The position numbers and the translations under genes were made by a program. DNA of 46,256 nucleotides, from contig CANJME010000020.1 in assembly GCA_947475875.1 (NCBI GenBank), forward strand, positions 1-46,256, read 5' to 3'. Positions 32,738-41,058 of the stretch are shown here, piece after piece. The notes under the pieces are model-generated. The model was given only the letters and a program-made list of their open reading frames with translations, ran no database searches and was not told where the DNA came from. Position 1 is the first letter of the stretch. Each line of letters starts with the position of its first letter. The stretch comes from Caulobacteraceae bacterium (GTDB lineage: Bacteria; Pseudomonadota; Alphaproteobacteria; Caulobacterales; Caulobacteraceae).

Positions 32738-34516
32738 CTAGCGGAGCGCGAAGTCGAGGATTTCGACGCCGCTTTCGGCCTTGGTGCGGCGACGGCGCAG
32801 GTCGGTAACCGGGTGTTTCAGTCGGGCCAGGGCCTCCTGGCCGGCGCGGTAGCCGGATTCGACGGCCGGTTCGAAGGCGCGCCAGTTGCGGATTTCAACC
32901 CCGTCGACGCCGGGCGTGATGAGAACGTCGGTGGCCTCGCGGCTGGCGATCAGGTCGCGGCCGGAGGTCACGGTGGCCGCGCGCATCAGCAGGGAGACGA
33001 TCGGGGGGCCGCGGCGCCAGTCTCCCGAGAAGATCCAGCGCCAGACGGTGCGGGGCTTGACGTCTTCAGCCGTGATGCTGCGGCCGCGGGTGACGTCGAC
33101 GCCGACGATGGGGCCGAGGTGGAAGCTGCGCATGACGTCGGCGGGGAAGTTCTTCATCACCGCGCCGTCGACCAGCACGTTGTCGCCCTGGCAGACCGGC
33201 GGCATGACGCCGGGCAGGGAGATCGAGGCCAGAAGGGCGTCGCGCAAGCGGCCGCGCCGGTGCAGCTGGTAGGCGCCGGCGGTCAGGTTCGAGGAGACGC
33301 AGAAGAATGGCAGCCAGAGGTCTTCGATCAGAACATCGTCGAAGTGTTCAGCCAGGCGATCACGCACCTTGTCGCCGCGGGTCATGGCGATGAGCGGCAG
33401 GGCGATATCATCGAGCGGGCTGGAATCGACGAAGGCCGCCCGGATTCGGCGCTCGAGCTCGGCGTCGTCCCAGCCGATAGCGATGCCGGCGGCGACGATT
33501 GCGCCCATCGAAGCGCCACCCACGAAGTCGATGGGCACGCCCGCCTCGCGCAAGGCCCGGATCGCGCCGATGTGGGCGTAGGCCCGCGCGCCGCCGCCCG
33601 ACAGCACCAGGCCCACCGAGGTGCCGGTGATCAGACGCGCCATGCGGGCGACATCGTTCACGTCGTTTTCGCGCAGATGGAAGACCCGGCTGACGCCGGT
33701 GGCGTCCAGCCAGACGTCCGAGCCCCTCGGGCGGTCCTTGTCCTTGTTGTGCAGCAGGATCAGGTCGACCAGGTTCTGGGATTTCAGGGGCTGGGAGGCG
33801 TAGGTTTCGAGGTGGGCCGGCGGCTGGGTTTCGCCATGGCCGAGCAGGAACAGGCGGTCGACCTGGCGACCGACCAGCTGGCGCCAGGCGACGTCTTCGA
33901 ACTCTGCGGCGTAGATGATGAAATCATGGGTGGCCTCGACGTTGGAGTACCACTCAGTGGGCGCGGCCAAGGCTTCATGACCGACCACCACGGCCGTGTA
34001 ACCGAGCGCCTCGATGGCCTCGGTGACCTGTTCACAGAAGGCCCGAACGGGATGGCCCTCGCTGACGGCGACGACGCCATAAACCGAGGGCTCGCCGGCC
34101 GGCGCACGGTCGCCGGTGTGGCGAGTGCGACGAAGCATCAGGCGCGAAATTTCGATCATCACCGCCGGGTTGGTCTGGACGGCGGCGAAGAACGACTGGG
34201 CGGGCAGGGCGATGACCTCGGAATCGCGCAGGGCGACGACGGTTGCCCGGTGCGGCAGGCCGCCGATCACCGCCATCTCGCCGGCGGGCTCGCCTGGGCG
34301 GATAACGCCGAGAAAGTGCGGTTCCTCGCCCTCGACGCGGCGAATGGCGCCGAGTCGTCCTGCGCGCAGAAAGTAAACAAAATCAGGAGGATCGTCGGCG
34401 GCGAACAGATGCTCGCCGCCCGGCAGGTGGATCAGTTTGGCGTCGGGCAAGGCGTTGTCGCCCGCGAACAGACGCGAGAGCGCGGTGTCGGCGACGTTGT
34501 CCGGCAAGCTGGTCAC
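32738..34516 (-). CDS. Patatin-like phospholipase with cNMP-binding domain
   Basis: This 592-residue NTE-type esterase has an N-terminal cyclic nucleotide-binding domain (about 12-125: FLRAGRLGAIRR, RPGEPAGEMAVIGG). A middle region of about 130-290 follows, then the patatin domain with oxyanion loop SGGGARAYAHIG near 303, nucleophile elbow GASMG near 332 and catalytic Asp in DGAVMKNFP near 449. It would hydrolyse phospholipid or lysophospholipid esters. The start is GTG 34516; no better start is seen. It is divergent from the DUF1489 gene. Confidence 0.92.
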   Translation of the reverse strand: MTSLPDNVADTALSRLFAGDNALPDAKLIHLPGGEHLFAADDPPDFVYFLRAGRLGAIRRVEGEEPHFLGVIRPGEPAGEMAVIGGLPHRATVVALRDSEVIALPAQSFFAAVQTNPAVMIEISRLMLRRTRHTGDRAPAGEPSVYGVVAVSEGHPVRAFCEQVTEAIEALGYTAVVVGHEALAAPTEWYSNVEATHDFIIYAAEFEDVAWRQLVGRQVDRLFLLGHGETQPPAHLETYASQPLKSQNLVDLILLHNKDKDRPRGSDVWLDATGVSRVFHLRENDVNDVARMARLITGTSVGLVLSGGGARAYAHIGAIRALREAGVPIDFVGGASMGAIVAAGIAIGWDDAELERRIRAAFVDSSPLDDIALPLIAMTRGDKVRDRLAEHFDDVLIEDLWLPFFCVSSNLTAGAYQLHRRGRLRDALLASISLPGVMPPVCQGDNVLVDGAVMKNFPADVMRSFHLGPIVGVDVTRGRSITAEDVKPRTVWRWIFSGDWRRGPPIVSLLMRAATVTSGRDLIASREATDVLITPGVDGVEIRNWRAFEPAVESGYRAGQEALARLKHPVTDLRRRRTKAESGVEILDFALR

Positions 34517-34579
34517 GGGGGTGAACCTAGGCCGTGATGTGAGTCTTGGCGAGGGGGCGAACGGTCGCTAGGGAAAAGC

Positions 34580-34975
34580 ATGCCTCTGCACCTCGTCAAG
34601 CTTTGTGTCGGCGTCTCCGAAGTCGGCGAACTGGACGAATGGGTGAAGAATCGCCGGCCGATCGTCCACACCCGCATGACGCCGAAACGGGCCGGGGAGA
34701 TCCTCGACGGCGGCTCGCTCTACTGGGTGGTGAAGGGGCAGATTCTGGTGCGCCATCCGATCGTGCGGATTGAAACCATCACCGAGGGCAAGCGCACGCG
34801 CTGTGAGATTGAGGTGGCGAAGATGGCGGTGCTGACCGCCCCGCAGCCGAGGCGCGCTTTTCAGGGCTGGCGGTATCTGCCCGCGAGCGACGCGCCTCCG
34901 GACCTGCCGGACGACTGGGACAAGGAAGTGCCGGGGGATCTGGCGGCGCAGCTGCGGACGCTGGGGGCGTGGTGA
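34580..34975 (+). CDS. DUF1489 family protein
   Basis: This 131-residue, soluble protein matches the alphaproteobacterial DUF1489 family throughout: LHLVKLCVGVSEVGELDEW, then HTRMTPKRAGEILDGGSLYW and VVKGQILVRHPIVRIE, with the C-terminal RAFQGWRYLP and PPDLPDDW. No function is assigned. It has no signal peptide. It is divergent from the patatin gene by 63 bp and followed by an inverted repeat. Confidence 0.88.
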   Translation: MPLHLVKLCVGVSEVGELDEWVKNRRPIVHTRMTPKRAGEILDGGSLYWVVKGQILVRHPIVRIETITEGKRTRCEIEVAKMAVLTAPQPRRAFQGWRYLPASDAPPDLPDDWDKEVPGDLAAQLRTLGAW

Positions 34976-35002
34976 GCTAGAAGGTCCATCCCTGTCCCGA
35001 AT

Positions 35003-35096
35003 GTCCCCGCGAAGGCGGGGGTCCAGCCAATAGTGCAACCAATCCCAAAGCGCGGTGGAGCGTCAACTACGTATGGGTCCCTGCCTTCGCGGGGAT
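35003..35096. repeat. Inverted repeat with 22-bp arms between DUF1489 and panC
   Basis: TCCCCGCGAAGGCGGGGGTCCA near 35004 and TGGGTCCCTGCCTTCGCGGGGA near 35074 are inverted with 3 mismatches in 22. Each arm can also form its own small hairpin (CCCCGC-GAAG-GCGGGG on the left). The 48-bp middle holds no evident gene. It resembles alphaproteobacterial palindromic elements and may terminate both convergent neighbours. Confidence 0.65.
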
Positions 35097-35110
35097 AGTC
35101 GGATTAAAAA

Positions 35111-35965
35111 TCAAACGGCCACGTTGTCGATCAGGCGGGTTTTGCCGAGCCAGGCGGCGGCGAGGACTCGGGCGGGGCCAGTGACAGGGCCGGGGCCGAG
35201 GCGGGTGAGGTTTTCGGCGTTGCGGACCTCGACGTAGTCGATGGTGGAAAATCCACTTTCTTTCAATTTTTTCAGGGCGTTTTCTTCAGAAGCTAAGATG
35301 GTTTCGCCAGCGCCGACCCGCCTCGCGACCTCGGCGATAACCTGTTGCAGGACCGGCGCAATTTTGCGTTCGGCTTCGGTCAGGTAGGCGTTGCGGGAGG
35401 AGAGGGCCAGGCCATCGGCGGCGCGGACGGTGCGGGCGCCGACGATGGTGACGGGCAGGTCGAGGTCGGCGACCAGGCGGCGAATGACCTGAAGTTGCTG
35501 ATAGTCCTTCTCGCCGAACACGGCGACGTCGGGGCCGCATTGGGTGAGGAGCTTGGTGACCACGGTTGCGACGCCGGCGAAGTGGTGCGGCCGGGCCGCG
35601 CCGTCGAGGGGCTCCGAGACGCCCGCAACCGTGACCGTGGTGGAAAACTCGGGCGCGTACATCTCGGCCACGCCGGGGGCGTAGAGCAGGTCGCACCCGG
35701 CGGCGGCCAGCAGACCGGCGTCCTTGGCCTCATTGCGGGGATAGGTGTCAAAGTCCTCGCTGGGCGCGAACTGGGTGGGATTGACGAAGAGGCTGGCGAC
35801 AACGCGGTCGGCTTTCTGGCGCGCCAGGGTCACCAGCGACAGGTGACCCTCATGCAAGGCGCCCATGGTGGGGACCAGGGCGACGCGCTGGCCCGCGGCC
35901 TTCCAGGCGGAAACCTGGGCGCGGAGGTCGGAAACGGTGCGGACGATGGGGAGGGCCGTGGGCAT
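35111..35965 (-). CDS. panC: Pantothenate synthetase
   Basis: PanC (284 residues) joins pantoate and beta-alanine using ATP, the last step to vitamin B5. The nucleotide-binding PTMGALHEGHLSLV (HxGH) lies near residue 30-43, FGEKDYQQLQVIRR near 150, and the KMSKS-like LSSRNAYLT near 185. The C-terminus SGFSTIDYVEVRNAENL is typical. ATG 35965 gives the normal family length; a start 12 codons earlier (36001) is less likely. No panB or panD is nearby. Confidence 0.95.
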   Translation of the reverse strand: MPTALPIVRTVSDLRAQVSAWKAAGQRVALVPTMGALHEGHLSLVTLARQKADRVVASLFVNPTQFAPSEDFDTYPRNEAKDAGLLAAAGCDLLYAPGVAEMYAPEFSTTVTVAGVSEPLDGAARPHHFAGVATVVTKLLTQCGPDVAVFGEKDYQQLQVIRRLVADLDLPVTIVGARTVRAADGLALSSRNAYLTEAERKIAPVLQQVIAEVARRVGAGETILASEENALKKLKESGFSTIDYVEVRNAENLTRLGPGPVTGPARVLAAAWLGKTRLIDNVAV

Positions 35966-36041
35966 TGGGCTGCCGATAGCGCAGAAATGTAAGCTGTGCA
36001 CCCGGCTTGGCTAAACAGGTGTTTCACGTCATGAGCGGGGC

Positions 36042-36482
36042 ATGATCGGCTATCTGGTCCTCGGCGGGCTTGTTCTGCTGCTGGTGGTGGCGGGAGGCGC
36101 GCGCTCGCCCCTTCGCCTGCCGACCTGGCGCATCGGCTCGGCCATGGGGGCCTTGTTCGCGTTTGCGGGCGCCGGATACGCCATGATGCGGAACATCTGG
36201 CCGGTGGCGATTGTGCTGGCCGTGCTGGGCCTGTGGCTGGCGGTGTCGGCGCGGTTTCCCCGGGTGCAGGAGACGGCGCGCTCCAAGCCGCCCGCGGAGC
36301 CGAAAGGCCGGATGAGCGCGTCTGAGGCCCGCTCGATCCTGGGTGTGGAAGAGGCCGCCACGCGGGCGCAGATCCAGGCGGCCTACACGCGGTTGATGAA
36401 AAGGGCCCACCCCGACCACGGCGGCTCGGCCGGCCTGGCCAGCCAGCTGAACGCCGCGCGGGACCGGCTGCTGAAGGATTGA
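36042..36482 (+). CDS. Membrane-anchored DnaJ-domain protein
   Basis: This 146-residue protein has two N-terminal TM helices (about 3-18 and 33-70) followed by a C-terminal half J-domain: ARSILGVEEAATRAQIQAAY, then TRLMKRAHPDHGGSAGLASQ with the essential HPD motif, and LNAARDRLL. The layout resembles mitochondrial Pam18/Tim14, so it likely recruits DnaK to the membrane. It is divergent from panC by about 75 bp. A palindromic element follows. Confidence 0.85.
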   Translation: MIGYLVLGGLVLLLVVAGGARSPLRLPTWRIGSAMGALFAFAGAGYAMMRNIWPVAIVLAVLGLWLAVSARFPRVQETARSKPPAEPKGRMSASEARSILGVEEAATRAQIQAAYTRLMKRAHPDHGGSAGLASQLNAARDRLLKD

Positions 36483-36489
36483 GTTTTGT

Positions 36490-36638
36490 CCTTGCTTCCC
36501 GCTTGTCGGGAAGGTGGCTCGGGTCGGAGACCCGAGACGGATGGGTCGAGTAGCGGCGAGTGTGACCCACCCTGCCCTCCTGGCTTTCGCCGGGGGGCCG
36601 TCCCTCCCAACATCGTGGGAGGGAAAGAAACGAGGGTG
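36490..36638. repeat. Palindromic intergenic element, copy 2 (inverted)
   Basis: The left hairpin CTTCCCGC-TTG-TCGGGAAG (36493-36512) and right hairpin CCTCCCA-ACATCG-TGGGAGG flank a middle with CTCGGGTC/GACCCGAG and GGGTGGGTC-like segments. In the opposite orientation it matches the layout of 39949-40073 and 161-280: GGTGGCTCGG near the left end corresponds to CCGAGCCACC near the right end of 39949-40073. It sits between the DnaJ-like gene and hom. Confidence 0.65.
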
Positions 36639-36672
36639 CAATCCCCCGCCGAGAATGCTACCCGCCCTTGCC

Positions 36673-37962
36673 ATGACCAGGGTCTGGAAAATTGGTGTGG
36701 CGGGGCTGGGGACGGTCGGCGGGGGGCTGATCAAGTACCTGGCCGAGTTCCCTGACTTCGCGCCGGCCGGCGGGCGGGCGGTGGTGACGGGCGTTTGCGC
36801 GCGCTCGCGCTCGCGGCCGCGGGATTTCGATGTGAAGGCCTATGCCTGGCATGATGATCCGGTTGAACTGGCCAAGTCCCCTGAGACGGATATCTTCGTC
36901 GAATTGATCGGCGGCTCCGACGGCCCGGCCAAGGCCAGCGTCGAAGCAGCGCTGGCGCTGGGCAAGCCGGTGGTCACCGCCAACAAGGCGCTGATAGCCG
37001 AACACGGGGCGGAACTGGCCTTGCTGGCCGAGAAGACCGGCGCGCCGCTGTTGTTCGAAGCGGCGGTCATGGGCGGCACGCCGGCGGTGAAGTTGCTGCG
37101 CGAGGCCATGGTCGGTGACGAGGTGATCTCGGTGGCCGGCATCCTCAACGGCACCTGCAACTACATCCTGACCGAGATGGAGATCCACGAGCGGGCGTTC
37201 GGCGATGTGCTGGCCGAGGCCCAGGCCAAGGGCTACGCCGAGGCCGATCCGACCATGGATATCGGCGGGTTCGACGCGGCCCACAAGATTACCATTCTGG
37301 CGGCCCTGGCGTTCGGCCGGGCGCCGAGCTATGCGGCGGCCGAGATCGAGGGCGTCGAGCAGGTCGAGTTGCTGGACATCCGCCTGGCGCGTGAGCTGGG
37401 CTATCGCATCCGCCTGACTGCCTCGGCCGAGAAGAGCGCCGACGGTGGGGTTTCGGTGCGAGTGCATCCAGCGCTCGCGCCGATCGCCCATCCGCTCAGT
37501 CAGACTGTAGGCGCGACCAACGCCTTGTTTATTCAGGGAAAAAAAATCCCGAAGATCTTCATCCAGGGGCCCGGCGCGGGCGAGGGCCCGACCGCGGCCG
37601 CCTGCTGCGCCGATATCGCCGACGTAATGACGGGCGCTGTGCGGCCGGTGTTCCAGAGGCCGGCGGCCAGACTGCAGCCGTTCGGATCGGTCAATGCCGA
37701 CGGCCGGGTCGGCCGGGTTTATCTGCGGGTCATGGTCAAGGACGAGGCCGGCGCTCTGGCCGCCGTGACCGAGGCCCTGGCCGAGGAGGGCGTCTCCATC
37801 GACAGCTTCCTGCAAAAGCCCGTCGAGGATGAGGGGCGGGTTCCCATTGTGCTGACGACGCACGATGTCGCCGAGGGAAAGATCAAGGATGCGGTGGAAC
37901 GGCTTGCGGGTCTGCCGCAAGTGCTGGAAAGTCCGCGCCTGATCCGCATCGCACGACCGTAA
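36673..37962 (+). CDS. hom: Homoserine dehydrogenase
   Basis: Hom (429 residues) reduces aspartate semialdehyde to homoserine, the entry to threonine and methionine. The N-terminal Rossmann motif is GVAGLGTVGGG; KPVVTANKALIAEHG, AAVMGGTPAVKLL and GILNGTCNYILTEM mark the catalytic domain, with DPTMDIGGFDAAHK for substrate binding. A C-terminal ACT domain (about 345-425) suggests threonine feedback. The start ATG 36673 gives the family N-terminus; ATG 36655 is possible. glpX follows 49 bp later. Confidence 0.96.
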   Translation: MTRVWKIGVAGLGTVGGGLIKYLAEFPDFAPAGGRAVVTGVCARSRSRPRDFDVKAYAWHDDPVELAKSPETDIFVELIGGSDGPAKASVEAALALGKPVVTANKALIAEHGAELALLAEKTGAPLLFEAAVMGGTPAVKLLREAMVGDEVISVAGILNGTCNYILTEMEIHERAFGDVLAEAQAKGYAEADPTMDIGGFDAAHKITILAALAFGRAPSYAAAEIEGVEQVELLDIRLARELGYRIRLTASAEKSADGGVSVRVHPALAPIAHPLSQTVGATNALFIQGKKIPKIFIQGPGAGEGPTAAACCADIADVMTGAVRPVFQRPAARLQPFGSVNADGRVGRVYLRVMVKDEAGALAAVTEALAEEGVSIDSFLQKPVEDEGRVPIVLTTHDVAEGKIKDAVERLAGLPQVLESPRLIRIARP

Positions 37963-38011
37963 CAAACCAACGATAAGACCGGCCGCAAACCGGGGGAGAC
38001 GATCCAGACCC

Positions 38012-38974
38012 ATGGCCAACGCCAATTTCGACCGGACCCTGCTGCTTGAAGCGGTGCGGGTGACCGAAGCGGCCGCCACGGCCGCTTGGCGGCTGGTGGG
38101 CCGCGGCCATGAGAAGAACGCCGACCAGGTGGCGGTCGACGCCATGCGCACGGCGCTGAACAACCTCGATATCAACGGCGTCATCGTCATCGGCGAGGGC
38201 GAGCGCGACGAGGCGCCGATGCTGTACATCGGCGAAAAGGTCGGTTCCGGCAAAGGCGCCAAGATTGATATCGCGCTCGATCCGCTCGAAGGCACGACCC
38301 TGACGGCCAAGGCCATGCCCAATGCGCTGGCGGTGATGGCCTGGGCGCCGCACGGCACGCTCTTGAACGCGCCGGATACCTATATGGACAAGATCGCCTG
38401 CGGGCCCGGCTGGCCAGAGGGAATCATCGACCTGGACAAGAGCGCGGCCGACAACGTGCGCGCCCTGGCGGCGCACCGGGGGTGCGAGACCTCCGAGATC
38501 ACCGTCTGCGTCCTCGACCGGCCCCGGCATGCCGACATCATCGATTCCCTGCGCAGCGTCGATGCGCGCATCTATCTGATCACCGACGGCGATGTGGCCG
38601 GCGTGATTCACACCACCGACCCGACGACCGGCATCGACATGTACATCGGCCAGGGCGGGGCGCCGGAGGGCGTTCTGGCCTGCGCGGCGCTGAAATGCGT
38701 GGGTGGCCAGTTCCAGGGGCGGCTGGTGTTCCGCAACGCTGACGAAAAGGCGCGCGCTGCGCGGCTGGGCATCAAGGACTTCGACCGCAAGTACCTGCTG
38801 CATGAGATCGTCCGGGGCGAGGCGATCTTCGCGGCCACCGGCGTGACCAAGGGGGCGATGCTGGACGGAGTGCGCCACGAGGGCGGCTTTGTGCACACCC
38901 ACTCGATCGTCATGGCCTCATGGAGCTGCACCCTGCGTGAGGTGCGGATGAAGAAGAAGCTGGTGGGCTGCTAG
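38012..38974 (+). CDS. glpX: Fructose-1,6-bisphosphatase class II
   Basis: GlpX (320 residues) hydrolyses fructose-1,6-bisphosphate in gluconeogenesis. Its metal and substrate motifs are GRGHEKNADQVAVDAMR, VIVIGEGERDEAPML and LDPLEGTTLTAKAMPNA, followed by GGAPEGVLACAALKC. Length is standard. It probably shares an operon with hom. Enzymes of this class can also act on sedoheptulose-1,7-bisphosphate in some bacteria; that cannot be judged here. Confidence 0.96.
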   Translation: MANANFDRTLLLEAVRVTEAAATAAWRLVGRGHEKNADQVAVDAMRTALNNLDINGVIVIGEGERDEAPMLYIGEKVGSGKGAKIDIALDPLEGTTLTAKAMPNALAVMAWAPHGTLLNAPDTYMDKIACGPGWPEGIIDLDKSAADNVRALAAHRGCETSEITVCVLDRPRHADIIDSLRSVDARIYLITDGDVAGVIHTTDPTTGIDMYIGQGGAPEGVLACAALKCVGGQFQGRLVFRNADEKARAARLGIKDFDRKYLLHEIVRGEAIFAATGVTKGAMLDGVRHEGGFVHTHSIVMASWSCTLREVRMKKKLVGC

Positions 38975-38982
38975 GAAGCCGC

Positions 38983-38997
38983 CTAACCGCATCTTAA
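38983..38997 (+). promoter_or_regulatory. Candidate CtrA box before motB
   Basis: CTAA-CCGCATC-TTAA fits the CtrA consensus TTAA-N7-TTAA with one mismatch. It lies 46-61 bp before the motB ATG, a position where it could overlap a -35 region. CtrA controls motility genes in Caulobacter; binding at this site is inferred. Confidence 0.4.
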
Positions 38998-39043
38998 CCC
39001 GCAACGGCGAAGGTTCCGGCCTCAGGTTCCAGCGGGGTAGGGC

Positions 39044-39934
39044 ATGTCGCTCGGCGAAGCCACAGTCACGATCAAGAAGGTCAAGAAGGTCATGGCGGCC
39101 GGCCATCACGGCGGCGCCTGGAAGGTGGCCTATGCGGACTTTGTGACCGCGATGATGGCGTTCTTCCTGTTGATGTGGCTGAGCAACACCGTCAGCCCGG
39201 AACAGAAGAAGGGGCTGGCGGACTATTTCGCGCCGGCTTCGGTTTCGGAAACCACCAGCGGCTCGGGCGGCAACCTCGCCGGCACGGCGCTGGGCGACGA
39301 TGACGTCAAGGGCGCGGGCTCGCTGTCGATCATCGAAAAGCTGGCGCCGGAAAGCCCCAATCCCACCGACGACGGGCGCAGCGACACCGCCAGCCTGGCC
39401 TCGGCCAGCGACGAACAGATTCGCCGCGAAGCCCAGCGCCGGCAGGAACAGGATTTCATGCAGGCGGCCGAGTCGATCAAACAGGCCCTGAAGCAAAAGC
39501 CTGAACTGGCGGAGCTGTCGAAACAGGTGATGATGACCATCAACGACGAGGGTTTGCTGATCCAGCTGGTCGACCCGGACGGCGGCTCGATGTTCAACCG
39601 CGGCTCGGCCACGCCCACCGCCAAGGCCCAGATCCTGCTGCAATCGGCCGCCCAGACGATCAAGCGGCTGCCCAACCGGGTGAAGATCACCGGCCACACC
39701 AGCATCGGCTCGACCGGCAAGACCGAGGATTCGGACTATGTGCTGTCGTTTCAGCGCGCCCAGGCGGCCCAGCGCATCCTGCGCGGCGCGGGCGTCGATG
39801 CGGACAAGTTGAACGATCTGGACGCGGCGGCCAATTCGCGGCCGCTCTATCCGGACGATCCCAAGCTGGCGGGAAACCAGCGCATCGAGATCCTGCTGCT
39901 GCGCGAGAGGCCGGTTCTGCCGCCGATGCGGTAG
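39044..39934 (+). CDS. motB: Flagellar motor stator protein MotB
   Basis: MotB (296 residues) anchors the stator to peptidoglycan. The single TM helix follows AGHHGGAWKVAYADFVTAMM, with the essential proton-carrying Asp32 and LLMWLSNT. The plug and linker region (about 55-160) is Ser/Gly-rich. The C-terminal OmpA-like domain (about 165-290) includes VKITGHTSIGSTGK and SFQRAQAAQRIL. It is alone here; no motA adjoins. A candidate CtrA box lies upstream. Confidence 0.95.
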   Translation: MSLGEATVTIKKVKKVMAAGHHGGAWKVAYADFVTAMMAFFLLMWLSNTVSPEQKKGLADYFAPASVSETTSGSGGNLAGTALGDDDVKGAGSLSIIEKLAPESPNPTDDGRSDTASLASASDEQIRREAQRRQEQDFMQAAESIKQALKQKPELAELSKQVMMTINDEGLLIQLVDPDGGSMFNRGSATPTAKAQILLQSAAQTIKRLPNRVKITGHTSIGSTGKTEDSDYVLSFQRAQAAQRILRGAGVDADKLNDLDAAANSRPLYPDDPKLAGNQRIEILLLRERPVLPPMR

Positions 39935-39948
39935 GGCCTAAACATCAT

Positions 39949-40073
39949 TCCCTCCTGCTTGTCGGGAGGGACAGGCTGCGGGAGCGGCCGGGGTGGGTAA
40001 CCCTGCCGCCGCTTAACCCATCCGTCTCGGCGCTCCGCGCCGAGCCACCTTCCCGACAAGCGGGAAGGAAAGT
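39949..40073. repeat. Palindromic intergenic element, copy 3
   Basis: The left hairpin CCCTCC-TGCTTGTC-GGAGGG near 39951 and the right hairpin CTTCCCG-ACAAG-CGGGAAG near 40051 flank GGGTGGGT, ACCCATCC and a GGCGCTCCGCGCC stem. The order agrees with copy 1 at 161-280. It occupies most of the space between motB and bpt. Confidence 0.7.
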
Positions 40074-40151
40074 CGCCGTCTTGCGCAAGGCCTCAGGATT
40101 TGCCATAATCGTGCCAAGACGTTCGTGACAATGGAGTCGCCAAGGGAACCG

Positions 40152-40910
40152 GTGAGTCAGTTATTTCCATCCCGCGAATTGCGTTTTTTCCTGACGGCGC
40201 CGCAGCCGTGCCCCTATCTGCCGGGGCGGCTGGAGCGCAAGGTGTTCGCCCACCTGCCGCTGAACGAAGGCGCAGCCGTCAACGACGCGCTGACGCTTGG
40301 CGGGTTTCGCCGCTCGCAGAACATCGCCTACCGGCCGGCCTGCCCGGGGTGTGACGCCTGTGTCTCAGCCCGCATTCCGGTGGATGCGCACCGGCTGTCG
40401 CGCTCTGAGCGGCGCATTCTGGAGCGGAACGCCGACCTGACGGGCATGCGGGTCTCACCCGAGGCGAAGAGCGAACAGTTCGAGCTGCTCAGGCGCTATC
40501 TGGATACGCGCCACGCCGGGGGCGGGATGACCGGCATGACCTGGCCCGACTATGTGGCCATGGTCGAGGACACGGCTGTGCGGACCCACATCGTCGAATA
40601 TCGCCAGGGAGCGGGTGGGGAAAAGCCCGGGGCGCTGACGGCCTGTGTGCTGGTGGATTCGCTGAGCGACGGGTTTTCGCTGGTCTACAGCTTTTTCGAT
40701 CCGGATCAGCCGCGGCGCAGCCTGGGCTCGCACATCATCCTGGATCATGTCGCCCGCGCGAAGGCCGGTGGGCTGGCCTATGTCTATCTCGGCTACTGGG
40801 TGCGGGGCAGCGAGAAGATGGCCTACAAGGCCCGGTTCAATCCGCTCGAGATCTTGAGGCCGGAGGGGTGGCGGGCGATCACGGCGGAGGATCGGGCGCA
40901 GGCAGGGTAG
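40152..40910 (+). CDS. bpt: Aspartate/glutamate leucyltransferase (arginyl-tRNA-protein transferase family)
   Basis: This 252-residue enzyme adds Leu (Bpt) to N-terminal Asp or Glu, marking proteins for ClpAPS degradation. The Cys-rich block RPACPGCDACVSARIPV and the FRRSQNIAYRP segment belong to the ATE N-domain. The C-domain shows LVYSFFDPDQPRRSLGSHII and YLGYWVRGSEKMAYKARFNP. The start was placed at GTG 40152 (Ser-Gln-Leu-Phe-Pro) because homologs begin at this point and AAGGGA lies just before it. ATG 40131 is the alternative. Confidence 0.9.
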   Translation: MSQLFPSRELRFFLTAPQPCPYLPGRLERKVFAHLPLNEGAAVNDALTLGGFRRSQNIAYRPACPGCDACVSARIPVDAHRLSRSERRILERNADLTGMRVSPEAKSEQFELLRRYLDTRHAGGGMTGMTWPDYVAMVEDTAVRTHIVEYRQGAGGEKPGALTACVLVDSLSDGFSLVYSFFDPDQPRRSLGSHIILDHVARAKAGGLAYVYLGYWVRGSEKMAYKARFNPLEILRPEGWRAITAEDRAQAG

Positions 40911-40935
40911 GGGCTCGGGTTCGCGCCCTCTGTCT

Positions 40936-40992
40936 CCCTCGGATCAAGTCCGAGGGCTAAAGGCCAGACCTCTCCCCCATGAATGGGGGAGA
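40936..40992. repeat. Two small hairpins after bpt
   Basis: CCCTCGGA-TCAAG-TCCGAGGG (40936-40956) and TCTCCCCCAT-GA-ATGGGGGAGA (40971-40992) are adjacent perfect hairpins. The second resembles the C-rich arms of the three larger palindromic elements. Neither has a T-run. They lie between convergent bpt and the phasin gene. Confidence 0.6.
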
Positions 40993-41002
40993 TATGAAAG
41001 AA

Positions 41003-41024
41003 GCCCGGACGTTGCCGTCCGGGC
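41003..41024 (-). terminator. Intrinsic terminator of the phasin gene
   Basis: GCCCGGAC pairs with GTCCGGGC across a 6-nt loop. On the minus strand it is followed by TTCTTTC, and it lies 35 nt beyond the phasin stop. The orientation fits an intrinsic terminator for that abundant mRNA. Confidence 0.7.
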
Positions 41025-41058
41025 CTCCGCTCTTGGGGGTCCGCCTCTGGGGGAGAGG

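Noticed and set aside
32813-34537. A 574-codon plus-strand frame opposite the patatin gene
   Set aside because: The patatin frame has catalytic and cNMP motifs. The opposite frame is rich in His, Asp and Gly in the way typical of antisense shadows.
36658-38358. A 566-codon minus-strand frame across hom and glpX
   Set aside because: It crosses two well-supported genes and shows no family signature.
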